From: Catonia carolina
Taxonomy: Eukaryota > Arthropoda > Insecta > Hemiptera > Achilidae
Direction of reading: 5' to 3'
Length of the DNA stretch: 64,000 nt
Assembly: GCA_035578175.1 (NCBI GenBank)
Contig: JAQMRL010000003.1
Span: forward strand, 88,700,469-88,764,468
Shown: positions 32,691-45,618 of the stretch, piece after piece
Position numbering within the stretch: the first letter of the stretch is position 1
Layout: each line of letters starts with the position of its first letter
Notes under the pieces: model-generated
Database searches by the model: none
What the model was told of the DNA's origin: nothing
Seen by the model: only the letters and a program-made list of their open reading frames with translations
Translations under genes and position numbers: made by a program

Positions 32691-33689
32691 GAAGTTTACC
32701 TACGGCCTTCCCGAATTTTCACCCTAATTCCGTTCGAGTTTTTACAAGTTACCAAGGAAATAAAACTCCTGAAAGCAAATGACTTTAATAACACTTTATT
32801 TATTTCCTTTTAGCAACCCAAATACATATTTTCTAAAACCTATAATAAATTAAATATAATTTTTGGGCTAATAAACATAGTAACCGATTCTCGAAAAACT
32901 AAAAAAAAATCATATTATACAAGATGGAGGAAATTGACTTACGTAACTATGACTAAAAGCCATGTCCTAGGGCAGATGTTCTGCTCTTTATTCAGTAAGA
33001 CAGTAGAAATGAGATTTCAATTCAAGACTAGAGATTTAAACCTATACAATTATTAAAATTTATAGAATTATTAAATAAACTACAGTTATTTTGATCTTCT
33101 GTTTTGATAAAATATTTTTAATTTTGTTATATTTGTTTTGGTCGTCCCATTGGCATAAAAATTTGCGACCTAAACTACTTGTACAAAGAAAGATCAAAGA
33201 TTCGATTCCAGGCTAGGATATGTAAATTTTAACACGTTAAATCCACAGTTATGATTTTAATGGATTTTTTAATAATCTTATGTATAATATGTATGTGATA
33301 AATGATCAGGAAGAGAATGAAAATTAACAACAGTGGTCCTACAACACAAAATAACGAACGTGACTGTACCACATCACGTGAATTGAGTAAAAGGGAGTTT
33401 ACCAAGAACAGTAATGGAATCGTAATTGTTGGGGAAAGTCCAAGTTAAGTTGATTTAATTCTGTTCAGTAGGCGATGTAGAAGTTTCAACTAAATCTACA
33501 AGATGCAGACGAAAGGGTCAGAAGAAGGAAAACGATAAGTGACAGGAACTGATTCATTAGTGAAAATTGCGTTATTTGGACAACATTATTACTATTAGCT
33601 TTATTCTATTATAGAACAATACATGCCACTGATATCACAATTTCGTTTAACAACTAAATCATATTTACAATAATTTGTACTTATGTACA
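32691..33689. other. Unassigned AT-rich DNA
   Basis: Nothing recognised. Confidence 0.4.
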
Positions 33690-33796
33690 GGATGGGAAGT
33701 ATTATTTTCATGTCGATTTTTCGAAATTGAGTTTTCACCGGTTCACACGTTTTTATGCACCCTGAACAAAAAAAAACACGTTTTGAGACATTGGTC

Positions 33797-33834
<38 letters not shown>

Positions 33835-34668
33835 TGTGTCTGTGTCTGTGTCTGTGTCGGTGTGTGAGTGTGTGTGTATGTGTGAACAAAATAATCTCAA
33901 GAACTTCCGTTCTTCCGTTCATCGTACTAAAATGAAACTTGAAGTTTAAAGTTGAAATCGGTCAATCGAAAGTAGTAGTATATTCGTGTAATTTTTCACA
34001 TTTTTGCAATTTTCTCAAAAACGGCTTCTAAGATTTTTTTAAAAGTCGCCTCATTTACTACATATTTTATGATCTACAAGATTGGGTAAGTACCATGTCT
34101 GCTGAAATTCTTGAGGAGACTGTGCTCTCGTAGAAAAACATATTTTTTTTTTAAAGATTGGGCCCTTAGTACGCATTTTAGGGCAAAAGTGTATACAATT
34201 AGACCTACAGTTGTAGAAAATTTAAAGACCTACAACTTTTATTTCAAACATTTCTTTGTTTTGACGCTCTGTTTAGCAGTAATTCGTGAATTTCTGTTTC
34301 TTTTTCATTAAAATCTAAAAAATGGATTTTATTAAGATTTCGACCTTAGTACGCATTTCACGACTAAAATGTATGTAAACAAATTTATAGGAAATTTAAA
34401 AACCTACAACTTTTATTCTAAGCATATTTCTCCACAGAGCCTAGTTTATCGTTAAAAAGTGATTTTCCTGTTATTAAGCCAAACTAAGGGTGGTTTTCTT
34501 TTTGCATTATTCACTCATGATTAAAATTAAATTATGTTTTTGAGGTTAGTTTCTTGTTTATTTCTAATGTTTTATTGTGGGTTTCATTTAATGTTAGATT
34601 ATATTGTTCATCATATTCATTGGCAAGAGAAACATATTATTTGAGTGTTTCCCACCAGATTTTTTATC
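33690..34668 (+). mobile_element. HINE-like element copy F, degraded 5' end
   Basis: The family begins clearly at 'gggaagtattattttcatgt' (about 33694). The usual 5' 13 bp motif and palindrome are replaced or deleted, with only 'gtacttatgtac' just upstream. The GT microsatellite (about 33798-33882) is long and compound, with GTGTCT units. The inverted motif is partly kept (ggcaagagaaac, 34622-34633), the 3' hairpin is weakened ('gagtgtttcccac'), and the end is CCAGATTTTTT. Diverged relative to B and C. Confidence 0.65.
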
Positions 34669-35040
34669 ATCGGGAAAAGCATTATTATAAATTTATTATT
34701 ATTATTTTACAGGAATTCACAGCAACGTGTTCTGTTTTCTTGATTTTTGTTATTATTAGTATTTATTCATTCAAGTTTAATTATAATATTTTAAAGTAAA
34801 ATTGATTTGAATTAGATATTGATTTGAAATAAATAGAAATTTAAAAGAAGTTATAATTTAAAAAAGAAAAATAACACCAGCACCTATAATAACATAGTAC
34901 CTACAAAATAAGTAATGAAAGTGTAACTTAAAACGTTCTGAACTTAAGGATTTAATATAAAATTTTAAGTTATTTTCTCTACACATAAAATTGTCGTGTG
35001 TATTTTCATTTCCTAATTAATAAAATATGAAAAAAATTCT
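34669..35040. other. Unassigned AT-rich DNA
   Basis: Nothing recognised. Confidence 0.4.
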
Positions 35041-35220
35041 ATTTCTTCTTTTTACGCTTAGATCTTTCGGCATCTAAACGTTTTATTGAAAAGCTGGAAT
35101 TAGATAAATTATACTCGGCGTTGCAAAGGTCTGCCCATGCTTCGTCTTCCTTAAAAACCTGTTTCCACATTCTATCTTCTTTCATTATTTGAAGATGCTG
35201 CATCCATTACGATAATAACA
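35041..35220 (-). pseudogene. Probable LINE 3' fragment
   Basis: The minus strand has a stop-free run of over 50 codons: 'MQHLQIMKEDRMWKQVFKED', then 'EAWADLCNAEYNLSNSSFS', ending 'RSKRKKKK' and a stop. The 'H.Q.MKEDRM.KQV' part resembles the H..RM..DR.PK.V block of LINE C-termini. The purine-rich end would be the tail microsatellite read as codons. The frame continues upstream through stops into the 75-codon frame at 35228-35455. Alternative: the last exon of a host gene; no convincing splice acceptor or polyadenylation signal supports that. Confidence 0.4.
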
Positions 35221-38200
35221 GATTCTTTCATATAAAGTTGTCTGCAACTCTTTCTAATATAGCAATTACGACTTTTGTCCTCACTATTACAACTCTAGAT
35301 CCTTTATACCTCCACACCTTCAAATTTCTGTTTCCTATTCCTGTAAGACCCCAAATCACTTTATAGAAAAGAGTAAACACTGCCAATACGTTATAAAATC
35401 TCATCAAGTTTGTGAGCTCTTCACTATTGTTACAACCGTAAAAGTAACTCAACAATGAGATAATCTCATGTGAAAAATGAAAACCTACAAATCTTTTCCA
35501 GTTTTACTTCGATGATCTAAGTTTATAAAAATTGTAGTTTGACAATAATGGAAAAATTTTTAAGTTCTAACAAGGCCTTCGGGCCAGCCCAGTCAGTCAG
35601 CTGTTAGAAAGTCGCTATTATTTGGTAAGTAACACCGGTTGGGCAAGCGACTTTGTATGGTGACCAGCTGACAGCCATCCGTGAACAAACTCTACTGGGG
35701 GTCCCTGTTCAAACTCACGCCTAATCCACGTCTAAAGTACAGCGAAAAAGCAGCCATCAAATTAGGTAGTTGTCAATAGTGTGTACGGTTCCCAATAACA
35801 AATAAAAGCTAAAAAAGAGTTCTAACAACAGTTTACGACATTTATTATTAAATTACACGAAATAATTAAAACTATTTATGCTCGTTTATTATGCTATAAT
35901 AATTATGTTTAATGAGTAAACCAGTATTACATTTACTAAGGTAGTAATTTCATAACTATAATAAAAGTAATGTTACAATGTACTACACAACACTGTACAA
36001 TGCATTACAATGTGAGTAAATACTTGGAAAATATTTATATCTTTTTATTCATACAATGATTACTAGAGAAACGTTTACATGATTGTAAAGAGTGGTATAT
36101 AATTAATTACAATATCAGGTAAACACTAAATGAATTAATAATTCAGTTTTTGTTATATAAATTTGTATATTTTATATATATTTTATAGTCGTAAGCCATA
36201 GTTTACTTACTCATATAATAATTAAATAGTTTATTAATCTATTTATATTGTAATCTAGCTATTCAAAATATAATTTAAATGAATGCATTAAATTTGTACT
36301 AGGTACTTTTAATAAATAAATAGTTTGGCAAAGTATTGACTTTGTTGCTTATTTTCAAGCTACACTCGTTTATTTACCGATTTTGTAGCAGTAACTATTA
36401 CAAAATAATTTAAGTAGACTAACAAATTAAACCCAAAGAAAATACTTTATAAAAGTTCTTTAAGTAGTTGTCCAATTTAGTAGTCAAGAAATTTTAAAAC
36501 TCTTAAACCAGAAATTTATTCCCAGTTTCGTCAATTTCTATGTTTCCAAAGATCTAAAACCAATTAATACTCATACATTTATTTCAAATTTATTAGTAGA
36601 ATTTAACTATTGTGACTAAACAACCAGTGAATGTCATGATTGGAGAAATAATGAATGCAATGAAATACACGACATAAGTGATGTGCTTCGAGAGCACCAT
36701 CCCCTGACAGGCCTCTAATACTTTATTTATTCGCTTTTGTTAATTAATTAATTTATTAATGACATTTATATAAATGTTCATAACATACCAGATATTTGCT
36801 GCATTTTTTTCTTAGTCGTCTTTTAATATTGTATGGTAAATAATAAGAAGGAATTTTACGTAGGTTTTTATTGTTTGCTTTGGTTAAATTATCAATTGGT
36901 TTGGATAAGCAAAAGGTCTATTGTAAAAGTATCAAAAAAGTTGGAAAGTAACTTTTCACCAAAGGAATTTTGAGATTGTTATGTAAAGTAGCGTTAGAAA
37001 CGCAAGATGGTGCGTTACATTAGTAACATCTTCAATTAAAACCGCATATGTTAAAAAAATGTCTTATCTTCTTAACAATATAATATTAAGATGCTACTAA
37101 CTCAGTAGGTGTAGAATAGCTTGAAAAGTAACCACAAGAAAGTGGGACAGAATAACTCTAACAGTTTTTTGAGTAAATGTTCCTTACATTAATATTACGG
37201 AGATAGGCATTCCGGGTCCCCTTAAAAAAGTAAAATTTGGTCGTATAATGGTTACATAGACGTATGTAATCTTTAGCTGAATAATCTGTATGAGCTTGAA
37301 AATATATGAAACACTTAATAGTTTTCTAATTGTGTTAAAATCTACAATAATAACAACAGTTTTACATCCACTGTGGTTGCCAATGACCAAGCAGTTAATA
37401 CGCTTATAAATATACTAAAAAAGGAAAAAAATATATTTTTGATGAGAATATTTGTTCGTAAGCAACATAAAGTTTAAATAAATATTGTTAAGTAATGCGT
37501 AATGGCGGTTTTGTGTTTTAATTTGCATTTGTGTTTTTTTAATCTGTGAATTTAAAAAGTGGTAAAGTTATTTTAAAGCTGGTTTTATTTATAGCACTGC
37601 TATTGGAGGGAATAGTTTTAATATAGACAGTCATTTATTTTTACCACAGGTTGAATATTGTAAAAGAGTACAATAAAATTAGTTCAGTAGTTTTAATTAA
37701 GTTTTCCCTTTAAAGTGATTTAAATGTCACACTTTGAAATATTTTTATGTTGTAAAATTTGTTAAAAATTCTACGGGTATTTTCATAAAAAGACAGCCCA
37801 TTCAATATTATCGCAAAGAATAGAATTTTCCGCGTCCGTCACCTCTTCACGTACACTTGCAGATTTTTCAGATTTGTCAAAAGATTTTATATCGTGGTAT
37901 GAATTCATAATGTTACTTTGGTGTAACTTTCAAAACGGGCATTGAATAAAAACCTCTTCCATATTAGACTAGATACAGTCAGTGTCGAAAACATTTCAAT
38001 TGTCACGAAATCAAGCTTCCTTTTACAAAAATAATATTATGGTTTACACATTTTCCATTTAATTAGTAAAATTTATGAATCTTAAGACCGATGGGAGGAA
38101 TTATTTTCGGAATTTTTAGACATAATCGCGTAGTTTAAATAATAGCTTACTCTTTTTGAGAAATAATATCAGCAATTTAGTTTAAGTTTCAATCTTATTT

Positions 38201-38293
38201 CAGAATATTTCACTATATATTTCATTCTAATTAATAAATATTTATTACAAACGTTTTATAATTTGATAGAAATTTTTATCTTCGATTTATTGC
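35221..38293. other. Unassigned, very AT-rich DNA
   Basis: A GC-richer patch at about 35580-35770 ('ggccagcccagtcagtcag', 'ggttgggcaagcgactttg') is unrecognised. The rest, about 35800-38290, is among the most AT-rich sequence in the window, with no gene or element boundary that I can see. Confidence 0.4.
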
Positions 38294-38843
38294 ACAGAAT
38301 GGTGCAGAATTGAACGACAATCTCTCGGATACTGATTCTTTAGCTAAAAATAATAAAAATGTTCATATAAACATTGGTCCGGAAATGATTCGTTAGTAAA
38401 TTACGGCTGGCAAAAGATTTTTCTCAGAATTCAGTTACCCCAGAATTGCTCGGTAAAATGAGGTAACGGAGAAATTTGTACGGTTTTAATATTAAACCTT
38501 TTGGTAGGCCTACATAGTATTTGTCACAAAACATCAATTTGCGGTGAAAAATAACACTTTTTGTTAGGTTTAACGTAAAATAACTTTGTTAAATCATTAT
38601 TATATTAAATCATTATTCTTTTTAATTCAACATGTAGGAAATTAAATTTCAAAAAGATTTATGAAAATTATATTGAATACTAGGCGAAATATTTCGCCAG
38701 CCGTAATTCGCTCATGAAGGATTTCCGTACGTATCAATATTTATTTATTTTGACAGTTTGAAACGAGACATTGAACATTTTGTCTTATTTCTAGCTTTAG
38801 TATCCCTCGACGGATTACCGTTGAATTTTGCATCACTCTAAAT
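38294..38843. mobile_element. Diverged relative of the CAGGGTG foldback element
   Basis: The outer ends pair as inverted repeats: left 'agaatggtgcagaattgaac', inverted right 'agagtgatgcaaaattcaac', continuing through 'aatc..tcg..gatact' and 'tagct'. The interior segment 'cattggtccggaaatgattc…acggctggcaaaag' matches the arm of the element at 28392-29230. It is about 550 bp with decayed arms and no coding potential. Confidence 0.6.
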
Positions 38844-41800
38844 TAAGATTCTAACTATCAGGCTGCGGCTCCACAGGCAGTCTTGTATTGTTTTTCAAGA
38901 CCAAGTTTTACCCGTTCTAAAATATGCTTAGCAATTTCATATGGTATGTGGCTTCACGCCCTGCTTTTTACGTGATTCATTAAAATAGGCGGGTTAGATT
39001 GAAAATCTTATTGTTCAACGATATAACTTCCATCATTCGAGCAGTATTTAGACGCGCCTCACTGGCTCCATAGGCAGAATTTTTACTGCTTTACCTGTTA
39101 AATTTTATCACCCCGTGGCGTTACCTCGAAATTTTTCTTTCCAATAGACATTTAAAGAAAATTATTTTCTTTATTAGCAAATCCTATCAAGAGAAGGAAA
39201 ATAAATTTCCTTTATACAATTCACAATATAATACTTCAAAATTTGGATAGGAAAACCACTAAATTAGGATAAAAAAACCAAGTTGGTGACATGTTCTTTG
39301 ATAATTTCATGAGGCAATCTAAAATCTTTTCGTAATTATTTACCTTAATAGTCGGTCATCCAGTTCAAAATACATGTTTTCTGATCTTATGAGAAATAAA
39401 GATAGATGCTTTCTTTATCTCGGGTTTCCCTTTCTTAACGGAGGTTGACTATCATAATGGCCATTCCGACTGTAGACACCGCTGCTCAGAATATATCTAT
39501 GCAGTAGCAGCTGTAACATTTGAAGTTTTTCAGCCGTGTGGCATGTCATCTTCCCGGATTCTCTTTCTCGATATTTTACTCTGTATAATCAAATGAAGCA
39601 GGCTGTATAGTTCTCATCGCATAACATGACCAAGATATTGCAGTTTTCATGCTTTTATAATATTAGTTAATAGTTACATAATTACCTATGATTCAATTTT
39701 AATGGAATTTGAATACAATAATGAAATATCAATGACACAAATCTGTATATAATTGTCATTAGATACAGCCTTCCATAATAATATAGGGTTATGGAAAATA
39801 TATACTGATTATTCACAATGAAACACGAGCTAGTTTACAAATGGGTATCGTACATCAGAATTATATTATTTCCGTTTCACCAATGGATGTATTTTGTATC
39901 TACGTACAATAAAAGGGAAGGCATAAATGTATTTCATCTGAACGAACCAGCCTACAGTTACGCGCGTTATTCATGCGCTTATAGGACCCAGTGTATTTTA
40001 TTTATCATCGTTATTACACACACCTGTTAAAAATAATTTTATCTCGGTTATTAAATATATCGTTGGAAACAAAATAATAATTATATGATTAAAAATTTAA
40101 TTAACTAGTGGTTTCCAATTACCCTCCAGTCACGAACCCCCAGGTGAGTCTCATTGAAAGTGGCAGACTGCATTGTTTTTGTATTTTTCTAATGTAAGCC
40201 AATGTAAAAATTGTCAACCCGCTAAAATAATCTAAAAAATATAATAATGAAACCCGCAAAAAATAAAATCAGCTATTCATAAACAGCCGATTAATTATTA
40301 AAACCAATATTTTTATTGTTGAATTGCCGGGCCACGTTTTGATTGGCTGACGTGCATGTGGCTTAGATTGTACATGATTTTTTGATATGGTAAAGTTTGT
40401 TATTTTGTGATAAAAAATTATATTTTATGATTGATTTGATAGAAATCATTCATTGTTTTATTTACTTGTTGATAAATTCCGTGAATTGCTTTGTTTTAAA
40501 TGTTTGATAACTTATCTCATGAACTCATTTTTTTCATTGTTCTCATTTAATTGGTTAGTTTCTTTTGGTCAAATAATTTTTTTGAATTAATAAATGTGGA
40601 ATTAATTAATTAGTTTACAATTTTACTTTGGTTGAACAAGTTATAACGATATTGAAAAACAAAAATGCTGTTAAAATAAAATTAAGTCTTATTTTATATA
40701 AGACTTACTTATTTTATAATCTTATTTTAATTTTTTCGTCTATATTCATGAAACATCGAATAAACGAAAATTAAAAGACGAATAACTGTTTTTTTTAACA
40801 AATAACCGAATTGGATGATAACAGCACATGGAAAAGATCCAAGAAGGAATGCATAAACATAAAAACAGATTAGGAATAACACAAATAAAAAGGAAACCAA
40901 CCAAAGGTAAGAAATAACTTGTGATATACGAAGTAATCTGGAGATAACTGAATTTTACTAAACTGTAACACCAAAAAAACCCTGCAGAATCTGTTTATAC
41001 ATTATTATACCCATATCCCGAATGAACGTAGACTTTGGTACTACAATGCTGTCAGATATCTTACAAAAATAAAAACATGACAGGTATCCTATAAAAATAT
41101 TGAAAATTGTTGTTGTGCCTGTAATAAAAGTAGGGAAGATTATTATTAAAATGTACCGTGTTTTAAAACACGTGATTTAGTGTTTCCTTTAAACAGGATT
41201 TAATTTTTTTTTTTAAATTCTTTAATTTAAGGTATGATTTTGTTGTTCGTGAGGTAGTGTGAGTGATTAAAACTATTCCAAGTAGATGTCTCCATTCTTC
41301 TACTCCATTCAGCGGTAATAACCTGTAAATTTCACTCAACCACTTACCTGTTTTAAAATAATCTATATTAAAGGTTGCCTCCACCAGGACGTCGTAGAAC
41401 GGCCCAACGTCCAAGACCTGAAATTTCCTATGAAGGAATTTAAAAAAAAAAGGAAAGTTTGGGGGAAGTTTTGATAGGAGAATCAAAACCATGTTCCCAG
41501 TTGTTACTGTGAAATATCAGCTCAGATTTCTCTAGAGAGCCACTGTTCTCGCTTTGTGGTTTGCGAGAAGGTACGGCTGTTTTCAGATTACGGAATCCTT
41601 TCAGACAGTGAACATAAATTTTGTAACCAAAACATATTGCAACTTAATAAAAATCACCATACAAGGCCATTGGTGAATATATCTTGGAGAAACAAGAAAT
41701 TTCAGTAAATTCCCCAAGACATATACCTTTTTGTGTTTATAAATAAGCAAACACGGTGCAGTGTTTAATATGGAGGTTCAAAAATAAATTTTGTAGGTAC

Positions 41801-42249
41801 AGAATCTTTAAAACAGTACCCAGAAGCGTTATAACTGTACTGAGTAACATTCAATCAAGTATCTCCCATTGTGAATATAATTAATTGCAGTAGTACATCT
41901 ATCTGAAAACTTATTTCTAGTACTAATCTAACAAAAGGAAGATATTTTTTTAAAATAAAGAAACAAGAAACGAATTTTAGTTCAACATTTTAGATTTATT
42001 TTTATAAATTTATATTTTTTTTAAACGTTTTTTTTTGGTATTTAATTTAAAGTTTTTAACATTTTAAAATTAAAATTTTAAATAATATTTCTTCTTTTTT
42101 TAAATTTGAACAGAATTAAATTATTTTTGTTAATTATTTTTATTTTTATATATTTTTAACGTATTTAAAGTAGGTATTTAATTTTAAGTTTTTAACATTT
42201 TATAATTAAAATTGTGTTTTTATTATTAGCCCATTATTATTATTTTTAA

Positions 42250-42280
<31 letters not shown>

Positions 42281-44634
42281 TAATCAAAAAAACTAAATGA
42301 TTTCACTAATTCTACATGAAATTTTTTTTTATTTACTATTATTTAACTATATTTTTGTTTTATATTTTCCATTTAAAATGGTTCTAAAAAAAGGTTATTT
42401 TTTTCTTTTCTTCATTTTTTCTTTATTTAGTTGTACAAAAGAAAACTAAAAGAAAATTACCTTTTTTAGTGAGTATCCAATCACAGCACCTTAGAAGTAC
42501 GAACTTTACGCGTACACAATAGGAAAAACACTCAGACGATCTTCTTGCACACACACGGCTGACCGGGGCGCTAATTACCGGCGTACGGAGGGGGAAAACC
42601 AATCAAACTAGCCGTTATGAAAGGCGTTGGCAAACCGACTTAAAACAAACACGTTAATTGGCTGCAAAAAGTGCTGAAGTAACTGTAGGCCCCTCTACAA
42701 AAAGTACGTAGAGGTGGAACTAAAACTGTTCCCAGGCTCTGGAATTGCAAAGTAAGGACTTTAAACAGTGAGAAACGAAAATAGGCCTTTAGGCTTTCTT
42801 ATTTCCCACGAGAAAACGCGATGTAAAAACATGTGTAATAAAACCAACTAGAATAAACTAATAAAACGTGATTTCTTTATGAAATAATAAAAATTATTGA
42901 AAAGAAATATGCTATGTAAAATTACAAACTTTTATTCATAATAAAATAATATTTTTCTTCCTTAACGAATAAAGAAAAAAAAACACCATTTTAATTATTT
43001 TAGAAAGACAAAAATTTGATCAACTCCAAGGGTCTAGGGAGATTTCCAACAAAAGTCGAAAATTTGGAATAGTAAAGTCAAAAACTTTACAAATGCTAAG
43101 ATAATTTGTTCTTTTAGTTTGTTCAAAGGTGTATAAACTTGGTCAATGGTGATCTCAGTGGACGTAGAACTGTTTTATTATTGTGGATATGAACATAATT
43201 ACTAATTTTATTGAAGAAAATTCATCGGATTTTCCTTTATACAATACGTTCTGTATATAAATTTCAGTCTAAGCTTACTGAAATGGATATTATACCAATA
43301 TAAAATATAAGGTCCACTTAATTTATAACGAAAACAATATCAAAAGAAACTCTTTTCATAGGATTTTTTGTTGGAAATAATTCTACAGTCATCAATAAAT
43401 ATTCGTGATCGGATTAATTTCCTAAGAATCGATGGTTGGGAAAAACAACCACATTTCCTCGTGGTAAATCTTATGAAAATTTGTTTGTGTTGATGGTATA
43501 TTTTTCCACGTCCGATAGATTCACATGTTTAAATATGGGTCAACGATGCAAAAGTAGTAAATTTAGAATTTATTGAACGAGAGAATTCTTTTGTGAGTAC
43601 ATTGATTAATTCTTTGAAGGTATCGTTCCTGAACTAAATAGTAGAAAAATATTTTATTTTAATTTAGAGCGTGGGTTAAATGAAAATTATTTATTTAGTC
43701 CCATGTATTGAGACAAAGGTGATTATTTTTAAAGGGAATCGAGCATAGAAACTAGTTTAAGAAATTGTTTTAATTTTGCTTTATCCTTTTCACGACTAAA
43801 ATCAGCGTCACTGAGGTTGATGACGGTCAACTGTGAAGCTTATACTATAATTTACTTTTTATAAATTGATTTGTATAACAGATTACCTTATTTATCTACT
43901 GCTTACAGTTCCTTTAATGTACAATTCAGAAGCGGTAATGAATGTAAAGCAAAATACCTTTATACAGAATTCAAATTACCACAATTGCAATACAGGAAAC
44001 GGAATTGATTACTATGTTGCATATCACAACACTATATTGCTAATCAAACATGTCCACAATTATTTCTATTCAACCAACCCATTCCCCAAGCAAACAATGT
44101 TTGGTATCTTTAGCTGTATTTAGACAGACGGTTGACATGAAACAAACATGTATACTGTAAGCGACAATTACTAAATGACACAATGAAACAGTTAAACTGA
44201 CTTTTAAACAAGCGATTAAAGTTACCAATGAATTTAAATCTCTTAACGTCCAAGGCAATGTTCCAACTGAATGTACGTTAGGCAGATTTATGGCGCAGAA
44301 AAGCCGTCAATCATTTCACGAATACGTCGTTCAAAAGTAAATTTTTGTGACTCAATACTAATTCCCCGAGCTACGTGTTCAATAAAACATTTCGCGGATG
44401 ACTTTTGACGTTCTAAGACATATTTGTAAAATTGAACCTACGGTACAGTCAGATTTCAAAATCCTATTCATTTCTTAAGGGACACTTTATGATGGTTTTG
44501 ACTGAAAATATCGATTTTCGGTTTTAATGTTTTTCAATAGCCTAGGCCTAGATCTACTAGAAAAACATTAAATTACGTCAAAATTTATTTTAATGAAGAA
44601 AATTTAGTTTTTATCAGGTTACCCTTAAAAAAAT
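38844..44634. other. Long unassigned AT-rich stretch
   Basis: Nearly 5.8 kb in which I recognise no TE copy except simple repeats: (ATT)n at about 42249-42281, within a stretch (about 41940-42480) of extreme T/A richness. The 109-codon minus-strand frame at 41163-41492 ('VLDVGPFYDVLVEATFN…KWLSEIYRLLPLNG') is the longest frame outside identified elements. It matches no family I know and lacks supporting context. A GC-richer island at 42470-42850 is listed separately. Confidence 0.4.
42470..42850. other. GC-richer island in extreme AT-rich DNA
   Basis: Between a T-rich tract and AT-rich sequence lies about 380 bp with clearly higher GC and several CpG-containing words ('acgaactttacgcgtacaca', 'ggcgctaattaccggcgtac'). 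It contains a 'ccaatca' word twice (about 42478 and 42600) and a splice-donor-like 'gtgagta' at 42469. No open frame or repeat partner in the window is visible. It could be an old promoter or first exon, or the end of an unrecognised DNA transposon. Confidence 0.3.
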
Positions 44635-44975
44635 ATTATGTCTATATATTTATTTTTTTATTCCTAATGCGTGTACGTTGCAATCAATTTAGAACATTAA
44701 GTGACCCTATGACCCAATGAGATGAGAATGATATTTATGTACGACGTGTAAATTAGGCGTAGTCTTGTACGAGTCTCGTACATACCCACGCCGACAATTC
44801 CTGAAAGAGTATGGTTAATTGAATCCCAACCATCAAAGTACTCTAGTAACCACTGTCTAGTATTCAAATCCGTATAAAAGTAACTAACTTTACTAGGATT
44901 CGAACCAGAAACCTTCGTCTTCGAAAAGCAGCTGACTCCCGGTGACGATTTTCCTCTAGACCAACCTGGTGGGCC
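44635..44975 (-). mobile_element. SINE-1 copy 4, with tRNA-like head
   Basis: The clearest SINE-1 copy. On the minus strand: 'ggcccaccaggttggtctag' (box A), 'gggagtcagctgctttt', 'ggttcgaatcctag' (box B), then the body shared with the other copies and an A-rich tail ('aataaaaaaataaat'). A probable 8 bp target duplication, 'attatgtc', occurs at 44635-44642 and again at 44976-44983. A second SINE was then inserted exactly at that right-hand site. Confidence 0.85.
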
Positions 44976-45140
44976 ATTATGTCAATGACTGGCTTCTACA
45001 TCAGGGCCCCGGTTCGATTCCCGGTCAGGTCTAGCATTTTTTCATCACTCATTTTCATTATCATCATTACCCACCGTCTGCATTAGCAGAAATTGCAGAA
45101 CAGTCAGACTTAAAATTAAAAAAAAATAATTATGTCAATG
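44976..45140 (+). mobile_element. SINE-3 copy, 5' truncated, 12 bp target duplication
   Basis: The exact 12 bp 'attatgtcaatg' occurs at 44976-44987 and 45129-45140. Between them are a box B-like 'ggttcgattcccgg', a linker with 'ttcatcactcattttc', 'caccgtctgcattagc', 'attgcagaacagtcag', and an A-rich tail. The last three blocks recur at 53625-53815, which also has the box A region that is missing here. The copy is thus a 5'-truncated tRNA-derived SINE inserted next to SINE-1 copy 4. Confidence 0.8.
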
Positions 45141-45618
45141 TGAACGAATATTTATCTTCTCGTTATAGTGCAAAGAGAAATTTGCTTCTTTAAAATGTGT
45201 GTGCATCACTGTTTTTAACTCAGCTGTTGGTTCAGCTTTCTAACCAACTGTTGATGAGAAATTTACTTGTTTGTGTATATTTTGTTTTGTACAGTTTTGT
45301 TTTTTGCCTTTTCCCGTAAATTTAGATTTTTATACATAAGTATTTTTTTCTCAGAAACTTTTAAACTCACCAGACTGAAATTTTTACCAGTTATTTATCA
45401 TATACATATAGATATACCGACATCTTTATGTTCCAAAAATTAGTAATATGCAAACAAATGTAGAAAGAATTTGTAAAAATTTTATGTTTTAGGTATTCGT
45501 TAATTGTTTAAAAACTTTGTGGTCCAACATATTAAATTTAAAAAATGTCAGTAGCTAGAGAAACCTGCCAACTATAAGTGTGTTAAGTTTCATTTTTCCG
45601 TATTTTACCAATCCTACA
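45141..45618. other. Unassigned AT-rich DNA
   Basis: Nothing recognised. Confidence 0.4.

Noticed and set aside
33601..33949. Open frames with His-Thr or Cys-Val repeats
   Set aside because: They are translations of the GT microsatellite in HINE-like copy F; similar frames cross copies A and C.
35041..35455. Last exon of a host gene on the minus strand
   Set aside because: Stops separate the upstream frame from the 'MKEDRMWKQVFKED' stretch, no good splice acceptor or AATAAA is evident, and the motif order fits a LINE tail better. Kept as a low-confidence LINE fragment.
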